The notes: a model not told the origin generated them from the sequence alone. A stretch of 29,216 bases of DNA from JBBDNC01 sp040877875 (GCA_040877875.1 JBBDNC010000061.1:1-29216), one strand, 5' to 3'; positions 1 through 7,813 are shown, counted from the first letter of the stretch. Made by a program: numbers and translations.

Positions 1-106
1 CATGGTTGCACTTGCCGAAGGTTTCCAGGTTCCATTCGTCTGACATTTCCGGGTTGTGCAACCGGTGTGCAGCATTAAAGTGTGCTTTTCGAGTAACGTA
101 GATCAA
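1..106 (-). CDS. 6-pyruvoyl-tetrahydropterin synthase / QueD-family protein, N-terminal fragment (cut by window edge)
   Basis: The last 35 codons readable before the left edge carry the start of the PTPS/QueD fold: FNAAHRLHNPEMSDEW (from about residue 10), then FGKCNH (30-35). In this family the His of AAHRL is a zinc ligand and the Cys of GKCN is the catalytic thiolate; both are present. Members make tetrahydropterins or 6-carboxytetrahydropterin for queuosine, and the fragment cannot separate the two roles. The best start is TTG at 104-106, preceded by a weak CAGG; no in-frame ATG lies nearby upstream. The gene runs off the window and is too short for ordinary ORF callers. It lies downstream of ftsH on the same strand, 225 bp away. 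Confidence 0.75.
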   Translation of the reverse strand, partial: MIYVTRKAHFNAAHRLHNPEMSDEWNLETFGKCNH

Positions 107-222
107 AGCCTGTATCCATTTTATTAATTTCGTTTTACCGGTGTATCCAATTCTGTCAAATGACCCTGTCCAGCCTTTCGTTCGAACTTCAATTCATAAG
201 CAGGACGAATCCATCAGCTTAA

Positions 223-246
223 AGAGATTGATTCGAACAATCCTCT
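223..246 (-). terminator. weak candidate hairpin downstream of ftsH
   Basis: AGAGATTG and CAAT-C-CTCT form an eight-pair stem with one bulged base around a 7-nt loop. On the minus strand only a three-T tract follows, so termination is doubtful. The rest of 107-331 shows no convincing gene. Confidence 0.25.
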
Positions 247-331
247 GAACACAAGCCGCAGCATCTTTTCATTCAAATCTAGCGGGAGTTTCACAATCCC
301 GGAAAGGTCTGATTTGATCTCTCTTCCTCCC

Positions 332-2467
332 CTATTCCGATTCGGTTCCGGTTCCAGATCCGGATCCACGGCCCTTGTCCTTCTCAACAGAAGTTTCCGA
401 AAATTCCTCTTTCGATATTTTCTTTTTGGCTGAACCTTTCCCGTTTTTCGATTCTGACTCCGGTTTCCCATCTTCCTTCTCCTTTTCCGAAGTAGGCGAA
501 CCATTTGACTTTAAAGACTTTTTATCCTCTTCAAACAGACCGTCGGGGTAATTTCCATGAGGCCGGTCTCCAAGCAATTCCCTCAGGTCATTATGGTTCA
601 GCACCTCTTTCTCCAACAAAGTTTGAGCCATTTCTTCAAGCTTGTCACGATGCTTTTCCAAAAGCTCATGTGTCAATTTATAATTGTGTCGTATGATTTG
701 CTGAACAGCGATATCAATTCGTTCTGCCGTTTTCTCCGAGTACTTCTTATTAAAACCATAACTGTTATCCGAATTTTTTGAATCGGTAAGTGACAGATAT
801 CCCAGATCATCGCTCATACCGAATTCGGCTACCATTGCGTAAGCCATTGTTGTAATTCGCTGAAGGTCATTTTGAGCTCCGGTTGAAATTCTTCCGAACA
901 CAATCTCCTCTGCAACCCTCCCTCCAAGCAATGCACATATTTTCTCATTCAACTCTTCTGTCGTCATCAAAAAGCGGTCTTCCAGTGGAGTTTGCAGGGT
1001 ATAACCCAACGCAGCCAGTCCTCTGGGTACGATACTCACTTTCAATACCGGATCGGTGTGTTCCAGGTACCAGCCGACGATCGCATGGCCAGACTCATGG
1101 TATGCCACGATTTTTCGCTCATGCGGGCTGATCAATTTGTTTTTCTTCTCCAGTCCGGCTACGACTCTTTCAATGGCATCCTGAAAATCTTCCATTTCTA
1201 CATGCTCCTTATCCCGCCGGGCAGCCAGCAACGCTGCTTCATTACAAAGATTGGCCAGTTCCGCTCCCGCAAATCCGGGGGTTTGAGAAGCAAGGACTTT
1301 TAATTCAATGTCATCGGCCAGCTTCAATTTCTGGGAGTGAACTTCAAGAACTTCAACACGGCCGTTCAGGTCCGGCTTGTCGATCAGGATCTGGCGATCG
1401 AAACGGCCCGGCCGCAACAGTGCCGAATCGAGTACATCCGGACGGTTGGTCGCAGCCATGATAATGACTCCCTTATCCGAATTAAAACCGTCCATCTCAC
1501 TTAAGAGCTGATTCAAAGTATTTTCACGCTCGTCGTTCGAGCCCATCATCATTCCCCGGCCACGGCTACGTCCGATGGAGTCAATTTCATCAATAAATAC
1601 AATACAGGGTGCTTTCTCTTTGGCTTGTTTAAACAAGTCACGGACTCTTGCCGCACCAACCCCGACAAACATTTCAACAAAATCAGATCCACTCAGGGAG
1701 AAAAACGGGACATCTGCCTCACCTGCCGTCGCTTTGGCAAGCAGGGTTTTACCCGTTCCCGGAGGCCCCACCAAAATGACCCCCTTCGGCAGATTTCCGC
1801 CAAGCTTTGTAAATTTTCGAGGATTCTTTAAAAATTCAACGACCTCTTCCACTTCAGCTTTTGCTTCTTCAAGGCCTGCTACGTCCTTAAAAGAGACCTT
1901 ATTTTCGGACTGCTTATCATACAGAGAAGCTTTATTCTTCCCGATGTTCATCACCTGCTGGCCCGGATTCATTTTCCTGAAGATGAACACCCAAAATGCA
2001 ATGATGAGCGCAATGGGAATCAGCCAAATGAGAATCCCGCTCCACCAGTTCTCTTCAATTCTTACATCATAGACAACATTATTCGCATCCAGCATCGCCC
2101 GGATATCATCCCCTTCAAGCATGGTCGTCGCGAATTTTTTTCTCTCGACCTGGTTGGCTCCGAATCTCCAGCGATCATCGGTTTCCTGGGGCGGTGTAAT
2201 AATTCCGTCTTCGATCGCTTTTTCAGAATAATCCCCCTCGATTTCTGTGTTATTCTTTATCAGGATCTCTTCAACGTACCCTTTTTCCACATACTCCAGA
2301 AAGGTACTGTATTTAATCCGTTCAGAATTCTGAGTCGGGACAAAGTAGAAGTTAATGGCGACCAGAATCAAAATTAACACAACATAGATCCATATAGAGA
2401 ACCGGGGGCCCTTGGATTTATCTTTTGGAGCGGATCTATTATTTGATTTGAATTTTTTATTCGGCAT
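332..2467 (-). CDS. ftsH: FtsH, membrane-bound ATP-dependent zinc metalloprotease
   Basis: This inner-membrane AAA+ protease degrades misassembled membrane proteins and short-lived regulators. In order: a basic cytoplasmic N-terminus, TM1 (about 23-44), an extracytoplasmic domain (45-140), TM2 (about 143-164), then the AAA domain with Walker A GPPGTGKT (234-241), pore loop MFVG (266-269), Walker B IVFIDEID (289-296) and a second region of homology with NRPD and RPGRFDR. The peptidase zinc site is HESGH (457-461), with a later Asp in AQNDLQ as likely third ligand. The length of 711 aa is slightly above the usual 610-660 because of a charged Lys/Glu/Ser/Gly-rich tail of about 70 residues ending in a Gly-Ser-Thr stretch. 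The ATG at 2467 gives a normal N-terminus. Confidence 0.98.
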   Translation of the reverse strand: MPNKKFKSNNRSAPKDKSKGPRFSIWIYVVLILILVAINFYFVPTQNSERIKYSTFLEYVEKGYVEEILIKNNTEIEGDYSEKAIEDGIITPPQETDDRWRFGANQVERKKFATTMLEGDDIRAMLDANNVVYDVRIEENWWSGILIWLIPIALIIAFWVFIFRKMNPGQQVMNIGKNKASLYDKQSENKVSFKDVAGLEEAKAEVEEVVEFLKNPRKFTKLGGNLPKGVILVGPPGTGKTLLAKATAGEADVPFFSLSGSDFVEMFVGVGAARVRDLFKQAKEKAPCIVFIDEIDSIGRSRGRGMMMGSNDERENTLNQLLSEMDGFNSDKGVIIMAATNRPDVLDSALLRPGRFDRQILIDKPDLNGRVEVLEVHSQKLKLADDIELKVLASQTPGFAGAELANLCNEAALLAARRDKEHVEMEDFQDAIERVVAGLEKKNKLISPHERKIVAYHESGHAIVGWYLEHTDPVLKVSIVPRGLAALGYTLQTPLEDRFLMTTEELNEKICALLGGRVAEEIVFGRISTGAQNDLQRITTMAYAMVAEFGMSDDLGYLSLTDSKNSDNSYGFNKKYSEKTAERIDIAVQQIIRHNYKLTHELLEKHRDKLEEMAQTLLEKEVLNHNDLRELLGDRPHGNYPDGLFEEDKKSLKSNGSPTSEKEKEDGKPESESKNGKGSAKKKISKEEFSETSVEKDKGRGSGSGTGTESE

Positions 2468-2512
2468 TTACAATGGTTTCAGGCTCAAAGAATACAGAAA
2501 GTTCAATATAAG

Positions 2513-2541
2513 ATTTTTTGCTTTCTCTTGCGTGATGTCAA
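2513..2541 (-). promoter_or_regulatory. candidate ftsH promoter (TTGACA-17-AAAAAT)
   Basis: On the minus strand a perfect -35 TTGACA (2536-2541) is 17 bp from AAAAAT (2513-2518), which matches TATAAT at four of six positions. Transcription would start about 40 nt before the ftsH ATG. The 282-bp gap from thiL supports a separate promoter. No heat-shock type element was recognised. Confidence 0.4.
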
Positions 2542-2749
2542 TTTTTAATCCGGAATTTCATTCAATCAGCATTTTGTCAGGAGAATCGGGCAGGAAGATG
2601 TTTTTTCTTCTGCAGTTCATTCTCACAACTGACAAACAAAAGAGATGTCCGGTAATATTCATCCATTTGCCCACTTAATGTACGAAGGCTTTGCATTGAT
2701 ATGAATCATAACGGCCGGGAAGCAGGTATTGTATATTTTTTATGTATCG

Positions 2750-3799
2750 TTATTCTCGGGGGGGCGAATCCAGCCGTTCAGTTCTCCCTTCGCCACTGTG
2801 AATAATAATCCCCTCTTTTTTTGATTGAAGCTTTCCAATAACAGAAAAATCTTCAAACTCGGTTTTTAATTTCTCAACATCTTTATCGTGGAGTGTAAAG
2901 AGCAGTTCAAAGTCTTCTCCGCCATAATAGGCGTAGCGATCTACATCCTCTTTCATTTCGTCCGCAACATGGCGGGTTTCCAGTGCAATGGGAATAGCCG
3001 GTCCGAAGATCTCACAGCCGGTATCATTTAAATCACACAAAATCTGAATCTCATTAAACAATCCCTGGGTAATATCGATCAATGCCGTGGGTTTAACCCC
3101 CGCTTTTTTCAAAGCCTCCGGGAAATCCTTCCTCGCAAGGGGCCTCAACTGCCTCTGAATAACATATTCATAACCTTCCAAATCCGGCTGAAAATGCTGT
3201 TCCTGAGTTTCCTCCCAGGCTTTTTTCTCTCTTAACAAGACTCTTAATCCCGCCATCGCACCTCCCAGATCCCCGGTCACACAAATCGTATCCTCCGGAT
3301 TAGAACCAGTTCGATAAACAATATTGTCAGCCGTTGCTTTCCCTGTAACATGGATCGAAAGGACCAGTGACTGATGAGACGGTGTCGTATCTCCACCTGT
3401 AATCGTAACTCCATATTCTTTTGCAGCCGTATTCAATCCTTTATAAATCTGTTCAAGCATATCCACAGAAATTTTATTTGGAATGGCCACATCAACAGAT
3501 GCATACAGGGGTTCTCCGTTCATGGCCAGAATATCACTGACTCCGGCAGTCATGATTTTGAAACCGAGGTGGTGAAGGGGGGTATAGACCAGGTCGAAAT
3601 GAACCCCCTCGAGAAAAATTTCTGATGTAGAAAGCAGGTATTCGTCCCGGTCATCCATTTTAATGACGGCTGCATCGTCTCCTATCCCCTTCTGAACCTC
3701 CTTTCGCTCAGCACCCGAATGGTTCTTGTAGGATTGCAAAACAGAAGAGAATCCTGCATCGAAAAGTGTTTTAAAATCCTGATTACTCTTTGTACTCAT
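2750..3799 (-). CDS. thiL: Thiamine-monophosphate kinase (ThiL), with altered metal-site motifs
   Basis: ThiL phosphorylates thiamine monophosphate to the diphosphate cofactor, using ATP and several Mg ions, in the cytoplasm. The PurM-like ATPase fold is recognisable from GIGDDAAVI (38-46), EGVHFDL (64-70), SDILAMNGEP (88-97), GGDTT (135-139), TGDLGG (175-180) and GGEDFELL (293-300). The length of 349 aa is normal for Bacteroidota-type ThiL. Two acidic motifs differ from the family. The usual T-D before EGVHF is T-S here (58-59), and the usual DISDGL is DITQGL (242-247), losing one Asp; the following Asp is Glu250. These positions normally bind Mg or nucleotide. The gene is flanked by a terminator upstream and 282 bp downstream, so it is probably monocistronic. 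No TPP riboswitch consensus was seen in its leader. Confidence 0.88.
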   Translation of the reverse strand: MSTKSNQDFKTLFDAGFSSVLQSYKNHSGAERKEVQKGIGDDAAVIKMDDRDEYLLSTSEIFLEGVHFDLVYTPLHHLGFKIMTAGVSDILAMNGEPLYASVDVAIPNKISVDMLEQIYKGLNTAAKEYGVTITGGDTTPSHQSLVLSIHVTGKATADNIVYRTGSNPEDTICVTGDLGGAMAGLRVLLREKKAWEETQEQHFQPDLEGYEYVIQRQLRPLARKDFPEALKKAGVKPTALIDITQGLFNEIQILCDLNDTGCEIFGPAIPIALETRHVADEMKEDVDRYAYYGGEDFELLFTLHDKDVEKLKTEFEDFSVIGKLQSKKEGIIIHSGEGRTERLDSPPRE

Positions 3800-3940
3800 T
3801 GTAAGGGTCTGTATGTAAAATCTGATATGATCTCTTGTTCGGCGGCCGGCCCGGAAGAACCGAAGCCAAATTATTTAAACACGGCATGAAACAAATGATA
3901 TGTGGAAAGAGAAAGACAATATATTTTCCCGGTAATCATC

Positions 3941-3958
3941 GGGACGAAATTCCGTCCC
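3941..3958 (-). other. Perfect hairpin in the thiL leader region
   Basis: GGGACG (3941-3946) and CGTCCC (3953-3958) form a perfect 6-bp stem with a 6-nt loop. Flanking CCGG sequences could extend it. It lies between the exbD terminator and thiL. There is no poly-T on either side, so it is not an obvious terminator; it may be a leader structure or the exb-side remnant of a processing site. Confidence 0.35.
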
Positions 3959-4015
3959 AGCCGGTTTTAACACCGTGAAGTCAATTCTCACGATCCTCCT
4001 CTTTCGTCAACATTA

Positions 4016-4056
4016 AATAAAAAAAGGCATCTCCCGGTTTTCCGGGGAATGCCTTT
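4016..4056 (-). terminator. Rho-independent terminator of the exb operon
   Basis: On the minus strand AAAGGCATTCCCCGG, loop AAAA and the complementary arm form a stem of about 15 bp with one mismatch and one G-T pair (4023-4056). A run of seven T follows. It starts 33 bp after the stop codon of the second exbD, which is textbook placement for the end of the exbB-exbD-exbD unit. Confidence 0.88.
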
Positions 4057-4088
4057 GAATAGTTTCCAACTATAAAACGTTCTAAAAA

Positions 4089-4544
4089 CTAATTGCCGCC
4101 GGTTTCACGAAGTGTCGAGTAATTGACCCTGAGGGTTCCGGCATGCCTGAGCTCCTGCTGCACGTCCGTAATCACTCCGAATTCCGAGTCCCGGTCTACG
4201 CGAAGGGAGACAATTAACTTGGGTTGCTCCATTAATTTGTCGTACATAATCTGACGGATCGCCCCCATGTCATCGATCAGCGCATCATCTATCTGTACAC
4301 TGGTATCTCCGACCTGGCCCTGGCCCAAACGTTCCGGTCCGATATATATATAGCTGACAAGACGTTTTTGTTCGATCTTCTCAATATTTTCCGCACTGGC
4401 ATAATTGATTTGTACCTGCAATTCAACTTCCCGGAGTACAGTGGTTACCATGAAAAAGATAAGTAACATGAATACGATATCGGGCATTGCCGTCGTCGGG
4501 ATTTTTTGTTCGGTACTTGCCGACTTTTTTTCAAAATGAGCCAT
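4089..4544 (-). CDS. exbD: ExbD/TolR-family biopolymer transport protein (second copy)
   Basis: This is a single-pass inner-membrane subunit of an ExbB/ExbD proton channel that energises TonB-dependent outer-membrane transport. The short cytoplasmic N-terminus is followed by the TM (about 19-40) with the motif MPDIVFMLLIFFMV. Asp22 matches the essential proton-carrying Asp of ExbD/TolR. The remainder is a periplasmic domain ending in SLRVDRDSEFG and a beta-rich tail. The length of 151 aa is typical. It starts 9 bp after the first exbD and is the last gene of the operon, 33 bp before a strong terminator. Two unequal ExbD copies beside one ExbB are usual in Bacteroidota-like genomes and probably form a mixed periplasmic dimer (inference). 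Confidence 0.93.
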   Translation of the reverse strand: MAHFEKKSASTEQKIPTTAMPDIVFMLLIFFMVTTVLREVELQVQINYASAENIEKIEQKRLVSYIYIGPERLGQGQVGDTSVQIDDALIDDMGAIRQIMYDKLMEQPKLIVSLRVDRDSEFGVITDVQQELRHAGTLRVNYSTLRETGGN

Positions 4545-4553
4545 GATTCTAAT

Positions 4554-5099
4554 TTATCCTTCGTCAGGTTCTGCAATTGAAATTCGTTTCGGATACAACT
4601 CCTTAATCTGTTCCTGCTGCGGGCTTTCCTCTTCAAGTGATGAATAGGGAACGCCAAACTGTTCCTGGGATGCCCGGTTTCGCAGGATCCTGTAAGCTCC
4701 CATTACTTCATCAAGCATGTTGATGTAAACATTGTAGGGTGTCTGACGGTCGGTTTTGATCGAAACAATCGCATCATCGGGCGACTCTGACAGGTTGAGA
4801 TCATTTTCAGGGTTGTCGATGAATTCAATCACCCGCTCCTGTACTTCCGTAACCGACACCGGTTGATCATCCAACAGTACCATGCCCTGGGCATTCACCA
4901 GGATTCGCAACATATTCCGCTCACGAATCGGTGGCGGGTCTAAATTTTCGTCCGGGATGGGAGGCAACACCAAACCGATTCCTGCATCTACATCAATCGT
5001 TGTTACAACAAGAAAGAATATCAGAAGCAAAAAGGCGATATCGGCCAATGATGACCCTTCTATTTCGCCACTTTCTCTACTTCGTTTTTTATTAAGCAT
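4554..5099 (-). CDS. exbD: ExbD/TolR-family biopolymer transport protein (first copy)
   Basis: This is the larger of the two ExbD proteins (181 aa). The N-terminus is basic and polar, followed by SSLADIAFLLLIFFLVV (about 16-32). Asp20 is the conserved membrane carboxylate that takes part in proton flow with ExbB. The periplasmic part contains IKTDRQTPYNVYI, the ExbD fold signature. A longer Gln/Glu-rich C-terminal tail (after about 150) is absent from the second copy and may be a contact surface for TonB or the cell wall (inference). It lies 10 bp after the 89-residue membrane protein and 9 bp before the next exbD. Confidence 0.93.
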   Translation of the reverse strand: MLNKKRSRESGEIEGSSLADIAFLLLIFFLVVTTIDVDAGIGLVLPPIPDENLDPPPIRERNMLRILVNAQGMVLLDDQPVSVTEVQERVIEFIDNPENDLNLSESPDDAIVSIKTDRQTPYNVYINMLDEVMGAYRILRNRASQEQFGVPYSSLEEESPQQEQIKELYPKRISIAEPDEG

Positions 5100-5109
5100 G
5101 CAAGTAAAA

Positions 5110-5379
5110 TTACAGTTTAAAGGTTCCTTTCAGACCCGTAAAAGCAATTGCCAGTAACATGGCTCCCATCAGAATCATCATTGTGGCAATGCCACCCTGA
5201 GCTGCTGATCCGGTTGAGCCAAATGCGAATCCGAATATGACAAAGGGTACGGCCATTACGATTACCTTCTTGAGGTCTGATTTACCGAGTAATATACTTC
5301 GAATGCCTGACACGAATATACCCACGACACCGATGCCCAGTAATCCGATTGCCAGACCTAAAAATATGATTTCAACCAT
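5110..5379 (-). CDS. Small membrane protein within the exbB-exbD operon (unknown function)
   Basis: I do not recognise a named family. The 89 residues contain three likely TM segments: about 3-27 (Gly/Ile/Leu-rich), 38-56 (VIVMAVPFVIFGFAF) and 62-82 (GIATMMILMGAMLLAIAF). A short basic loop with GKSDLKK lies between the first two. There is no signal peptide cleavage site or cysteine. It is 53 bp downstream of exbB and 10 bp upstream of the first exbD on the same strand, so it is almost certainly co-transcribed with them. A role as an accessory subunit of the ExbB/ExbD motor is plausible from position only. The hydrophobic code and tight spacing make it very likely a real gene. Confidence 0.8.
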   Translation of the reverse strand: MVEIIFLGLAIGLLGIGVVGIFVSGIRSILLGKSDLKKVIVMAVPFVIFGFAFGSTGSAAQGGIATMMILMGAMLLAIAFTGLKGTFKL

Positions 5380-5432
5380 TGTATTATCGTCGTCCTAAAT
5401 TGGTAATTGAGATTAGGCTACAAAGTGCCTGG

Positions 5433-6146
5433 TCAAGCTTGGCCTTCATCATCAGAAGGGGGAACAATCTGCTTGCCTTCCTTCATCAAAATCAGAGAAT
5501 CCAGCAATGTCACGGCTCCTTCTTCCATCTCCACGATCAGGCGGTCAATCTTGGATACACAATAGTTATATCCAACCTGAAGAATAATACCCGCCATCAA
5601 ACCACTGGCAGTCGTCAAAAGAGCGATTTTAATACCACCGGCCACAATACTTGGAGAAATATCGGCAGCCGCTTCAATCGCATCAAACGCCTCGATCATC
5701 CCGACAACCGTGCCGAGGAATCCAAGTAGAGGTGCAATGGAAATAAAGAGTGACAACCAAACAAGCCCTCTTTCCAAAAAGCTCATTTCAATTGAACCAT
5801 AGGTTGAAATCGCTTTTTCAGCAGCTTCCATGCCTTCATCGGCACGCATCAAGCCGGCCTGAAATACGGATGCAACAGGGCCCCGTGTTTTGGAACATAA
5901 TTCCGAAGCGGCTTCAATTCCGCCATCCTGGAGTGCTTCCTGAACCTGAAGGATAAATTTTCGAGTGTTGATGTCGGCAAGGTTTAGCGTAATGATACGC
6001 TCCAGAAAGATGGCTAACCCGAGAATCAGGGCAGTCAGTACCGGCCACATCCAGTCACCGCCTTCGTTAAATCTTTCTACAATTACGTTAAAAAAGCCAG
6101 CATCAGCTCCAGCCTGAAGAAAAAAGAGAGCTATAGATGATGTCAT
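5433..6146 (-). CDS. exbB: ExbB/TolQ/MotA-family proton channel protein
   Basis: This inner-membrane subunit oligomerises around ExbD and conducts protons to power TonB or Tol partners. It has the three-TM family topology: TM1 about 33-51 (MWPVLTALILGLAIFLERI), a long cytoplasmic loop (52-125), TM2 about 127-150 (SIAPLLGFLGTVVGMIEAF) and TM3 about 166-193, containing GGIKIALLTTASGLMAGI with the conserved pore Thr residues. At 237 aa it is normal for the family. It is the first gene of the operon, with a promoter about 50 bp upstream. The C-terminus is short and acidic. Confidence 0.95.
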   Translation of the reverse strand: MTSSIALFFLQAGADAGFFNVIVERFNEGGDWMWPVLTALILGLAIFLERIITLNLADINTRKFILQVQEALQDGGIEAASELCSKTRGPVASVFQAGLMRADEGMEAAEKAISTYGSIEMSFLERGLVWLSLFISIAPLLGFLGTVVGMIEAFDAIEAAADISPSIVAGGIKIALLTTASGLMAGIILQVGYNYCVSKIDRLIVEMEEGAVTLLDSLILMKEGKQIVPPSDDEGQA

Positions 6147-6197
6147 AGATTACTCCGCTTATAAGTTTTTGGTTAAAGGGCTTAATAAGAAAGCAAA

Positions 6198-6226
6198 ATG
6201 ATAGATCATTTCAAACTAAATGTCAA
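6198..6226 (-). promoter_or_regulatory. exbB operon promoter, TTGACA-17-TATCAT
   Basis: On the minus strand TTGACA (6221-6226, perfect -35) is separated by exactly 17 bp from TATCAT (6198-6203, five of six matches to TATAAT). Predicted transcription starts near 6190, about 45 nt before the exbB ATG. This is the clearest vegetative promoter in the window. Confidence 0.65.
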
Positions 6227-6446
6227 AGTAATGAACAGGTTTATCCTTTTTTTAACAACCTGCCCGACACTACTTAAATAACTTTAATAATAACCTGAAT
6301 TTAGTGGATAGATTAAATAAAAAGTTTCAATCTCATCCCGTTAAGATTCCAGGCTATTTAATAAATTTATTTTCTTTTGCTTTCCTAAATGCGACAAACA
6401 ATGTAATAAATCGAGAGGATCATTCGTAGTTTGAACACACAATTTT
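6227..6446. other. AT-rich gap upstream of the exb promoter
   Basis: This is the remainder of the 300-bp gap between exbB and the DsbD-like gene. It is strongly A/T-rich, with no open frame, tRNA or clear GC-rich terminator. It may hold upstream promoter elements for exbB; otherwise nothing was recognised. Confidence 0.5.
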
Positions 6447-7127
6447 TTAACTTTTCTTTTCCATTTCCGGTCTGTCTTTCATTCTCAACCGAAAGATGAA
6501 GATTACAATTCCCGAAATCAAAATGAAGCCTGCTATTCCAACTACGAATTCTATGCCGTAGTCCATGCCTTTTGACGGATCCGGCTGACTCCCGTCCGGA
6601 AAGTCACGGTACAGAAAGCCGGAGTCCGCATCTCCTGAAACTGTAATGGAGGCTTCTATTGATTTTCGTCTTGGCGGCAGGCAAGAGACATCATCACAGG
6701 CTTGATACAAGACCTCCAAGCCAACCGTCTGTTCGCCCCGGGTTCCCGGACGGAATGCAACCGGTACCGTAAACAGAGCCCGGGTAGAATGCCAGCCCAG
6801 TTCGATATCGAAATTCGGATCGTATTCAATTTCCGCCTGAGATTCCCGGACCTCTCCGGCCACCCCCATTTGATCGGACGAAGATGAAAAGCGTGTGGGA
6901 ATGGGGCCTGCTTCGGGAGGGTTCTGTATGGAGTAGAGATGCCACTTGCCCTCAATATCGGCCTCCACCTCTACTTCTATAACCGCACCGGCTTCTGTTT
7001 CGGGGGGAATGCGGCTGATCCGATAGGTAACCGGATCCAGGAGTTGGGCATATGCCTGAAAGGCAATGATAAAGGAGAGTAACAATCCGGATAGAATTGC
7101 CGGTAATATTCTGCTTCTGAATGCCAT
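6447..7127 (-). CDS. Membrane-anchored DsbD alpha-domain-like protein
   Basis: An N-terminal signal peptide (about 1-27, cleaved near AYA|QLL) leads into a beta-sandwich resembling the periplasmic alpha domain of DsbD (about 30-165). The signature YQACDDVSCLPP places Cys144 and Cys149 where DsbD alpha has its redox pair; the spacing here is C-x4-C. One TM (about 191-213) and a basic cytoplasmic tail follow. The eight-TM domain and the C-terminal thioredoxin domain of full DsbD (about 560 aa) are missing, so the length is 226 aa. The likely role is disulfide reduction or relay outside the inner membrane with an unlinked partner (inference). An AGGA lies about 10 bp upstream of the ATG. It follows rplI by 125 bp. 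Confidence 0.72.
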   Translation of the reverse strand: MAFRSRILPAILSGLLLSFIIAFQAYAQLLDPVTYRISRIPPETEAGAVIEVEVEADIEGKWHLYSIQNPPEAGPIPTRFSSSSDQMGVAGEVRESQAEIEYDPNFDIELGWHSTRALFTVPVAFRPGTRGEQTVGLEVLYQACDDVSCLPPRRKSIEASITVSGDADSGFLYRDFPDGSQPDPSKGMDYGIEFVVGIAGFILISGIVIFIFRLRMKDRPEMEKKS

Positions 7128-7152
7128 ATTCTTAGTATCCTGTAAGGCGGAA

Positions 7153-7166
7153 ACCGGCTTGCCGGT
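7153..7166. other. Perfect hairpin ACCGGC-TT-GCCGGT between rplI and the DsbD-like gene
   Basis: This 14-bp inverted repeat lies 87 bp after the rplI stop. On the minus strand only a short TTT follows, so it is at best a weak terminator. It lies 26 bp before the DsbD-like ATG and could also affect translation start there. Confidence 0.3.
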
Positions 7167-7252
7167 ATATGATAATGGCCGTGAGATATGTCCTGGAACA
7201 TCCCGGATCCATCAAAGAGTGAACTGCCCAGACTCCATCCCCGGCATCAGGA

Positions 7253-7699
7253 TCAGGAGTCCTTCACTACCCAAACCTTTAGTTGTGGCTGCAGATCCCC
7301 CAGCAGATCTATCGTAGCTGTATATTCACCGAGTGACTTCACGTCCTGATCCAACGATATCTTTCGTCGATCTACAAGAATATCCTTTTCTTCGAGAGCT
7401 TCCGCTATCTGAATATTGGTAACCGTCCCGTGAATTTTATCCTCTTCCCCGGTTGTGACAGGAATCGTTACGGAGATCGTTTCAATTTTTTCAGCCAATT
7501 CCTTGGCTGCATCCACGGTCAGTTCTGCCCTGAGAGCCGCCTGACGCTTCCTGCTTTCAATTTCTCTCAGTGCACCTTCAGTGGCCATCACCGCTTTTTG
7601 CTGCGGAATCAGGTAGTTTCGGCCATATCCCGGTTTTACATCCACAACTTCACCGGCACTTCCCAATTTTTCAATATCTTCTTTAAGAATAAGTTTCAT
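7253..7699 (-). CDS. rplI: Large-subunit ribosomal protein bL9
   Basis: This is a two-domain ribosomal protein that binds 23S rRNA at the base of the L1 stalk. The N-terminal domain shows the family signature MKLILKEDIEKLG, then GEVVDVKPGYGRNYLIP (to about 32). The long connecting helix (about 40-80, rich in Ala, Arg and Glu) leads to the C-terminal domain containing DKIHGTVTNIQIAEAL. At 148 aa it is the standard size. It is the third gene of the rpsF-rpsR-rplI block, here with an unusually long 152-bp spacer after rpsR that holds repeat elements. Confidence 0.98.
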   Translation of the reverse strand: MKLILKEDIEKLGSAGEVVDVKPGYGRNYLIPQQKAVMATEGALREIESRKRQAALRAELTVDAAKELAEKIETISVTIPVTTGEEDKIHGTVTNIQIAEALEEKDILVDRRKISLDQDVKSLGEYTATIDLLGDLQPQLKVWVVKDS

Positions 7700-7743
7700 G
7701 TCAACTAAATTTGTTCAAATAATATTAAACCAGGTATCAGGTA

Positions 7744-7759
7744 TCCACCGGCTGGTGGT
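7744..7759. repeat. Intergenic hairpin, variant TCCACC-GGCT-GGTGGT
   Basis: The stem CCACC/GGTGG with loop GGCT matches the CCGCC/GGCGG hairpin family found elsewhere in the window, with paired A and T changes that keep the stem intact. The loop is the reverse complement of the AGCC loop at 27748-27763. It lies between rpsR and rplI. Confidence 0.45.
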
Positions 7760-7813
7760 AGTCAACAGACGACGCCGATTCCGGAGCCACTCGTCAACCT
7801 AAAGTTTATTCAC

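Noticed and set aside
214..504. 96-aa minus-strand ORF across the end of ftsH
   Set aside because: Most of it lies inside ftsH in another frame and consists of Arg/Lys-rich low-complexity translation of the ftsH tail; no independent start signal.
1575..2072. 165-aa plus-strand ORF opposite ftsH
   Set aside because: It is antisense to the conserved AAA domain of ftsH and has no family signature.
3800..4015. TPP riboswitch upstream of thiL
   Set aside because: Expected because of the gene's role, but the conserved CTGAGA and ACCTGATCTGG-type segments are absent.
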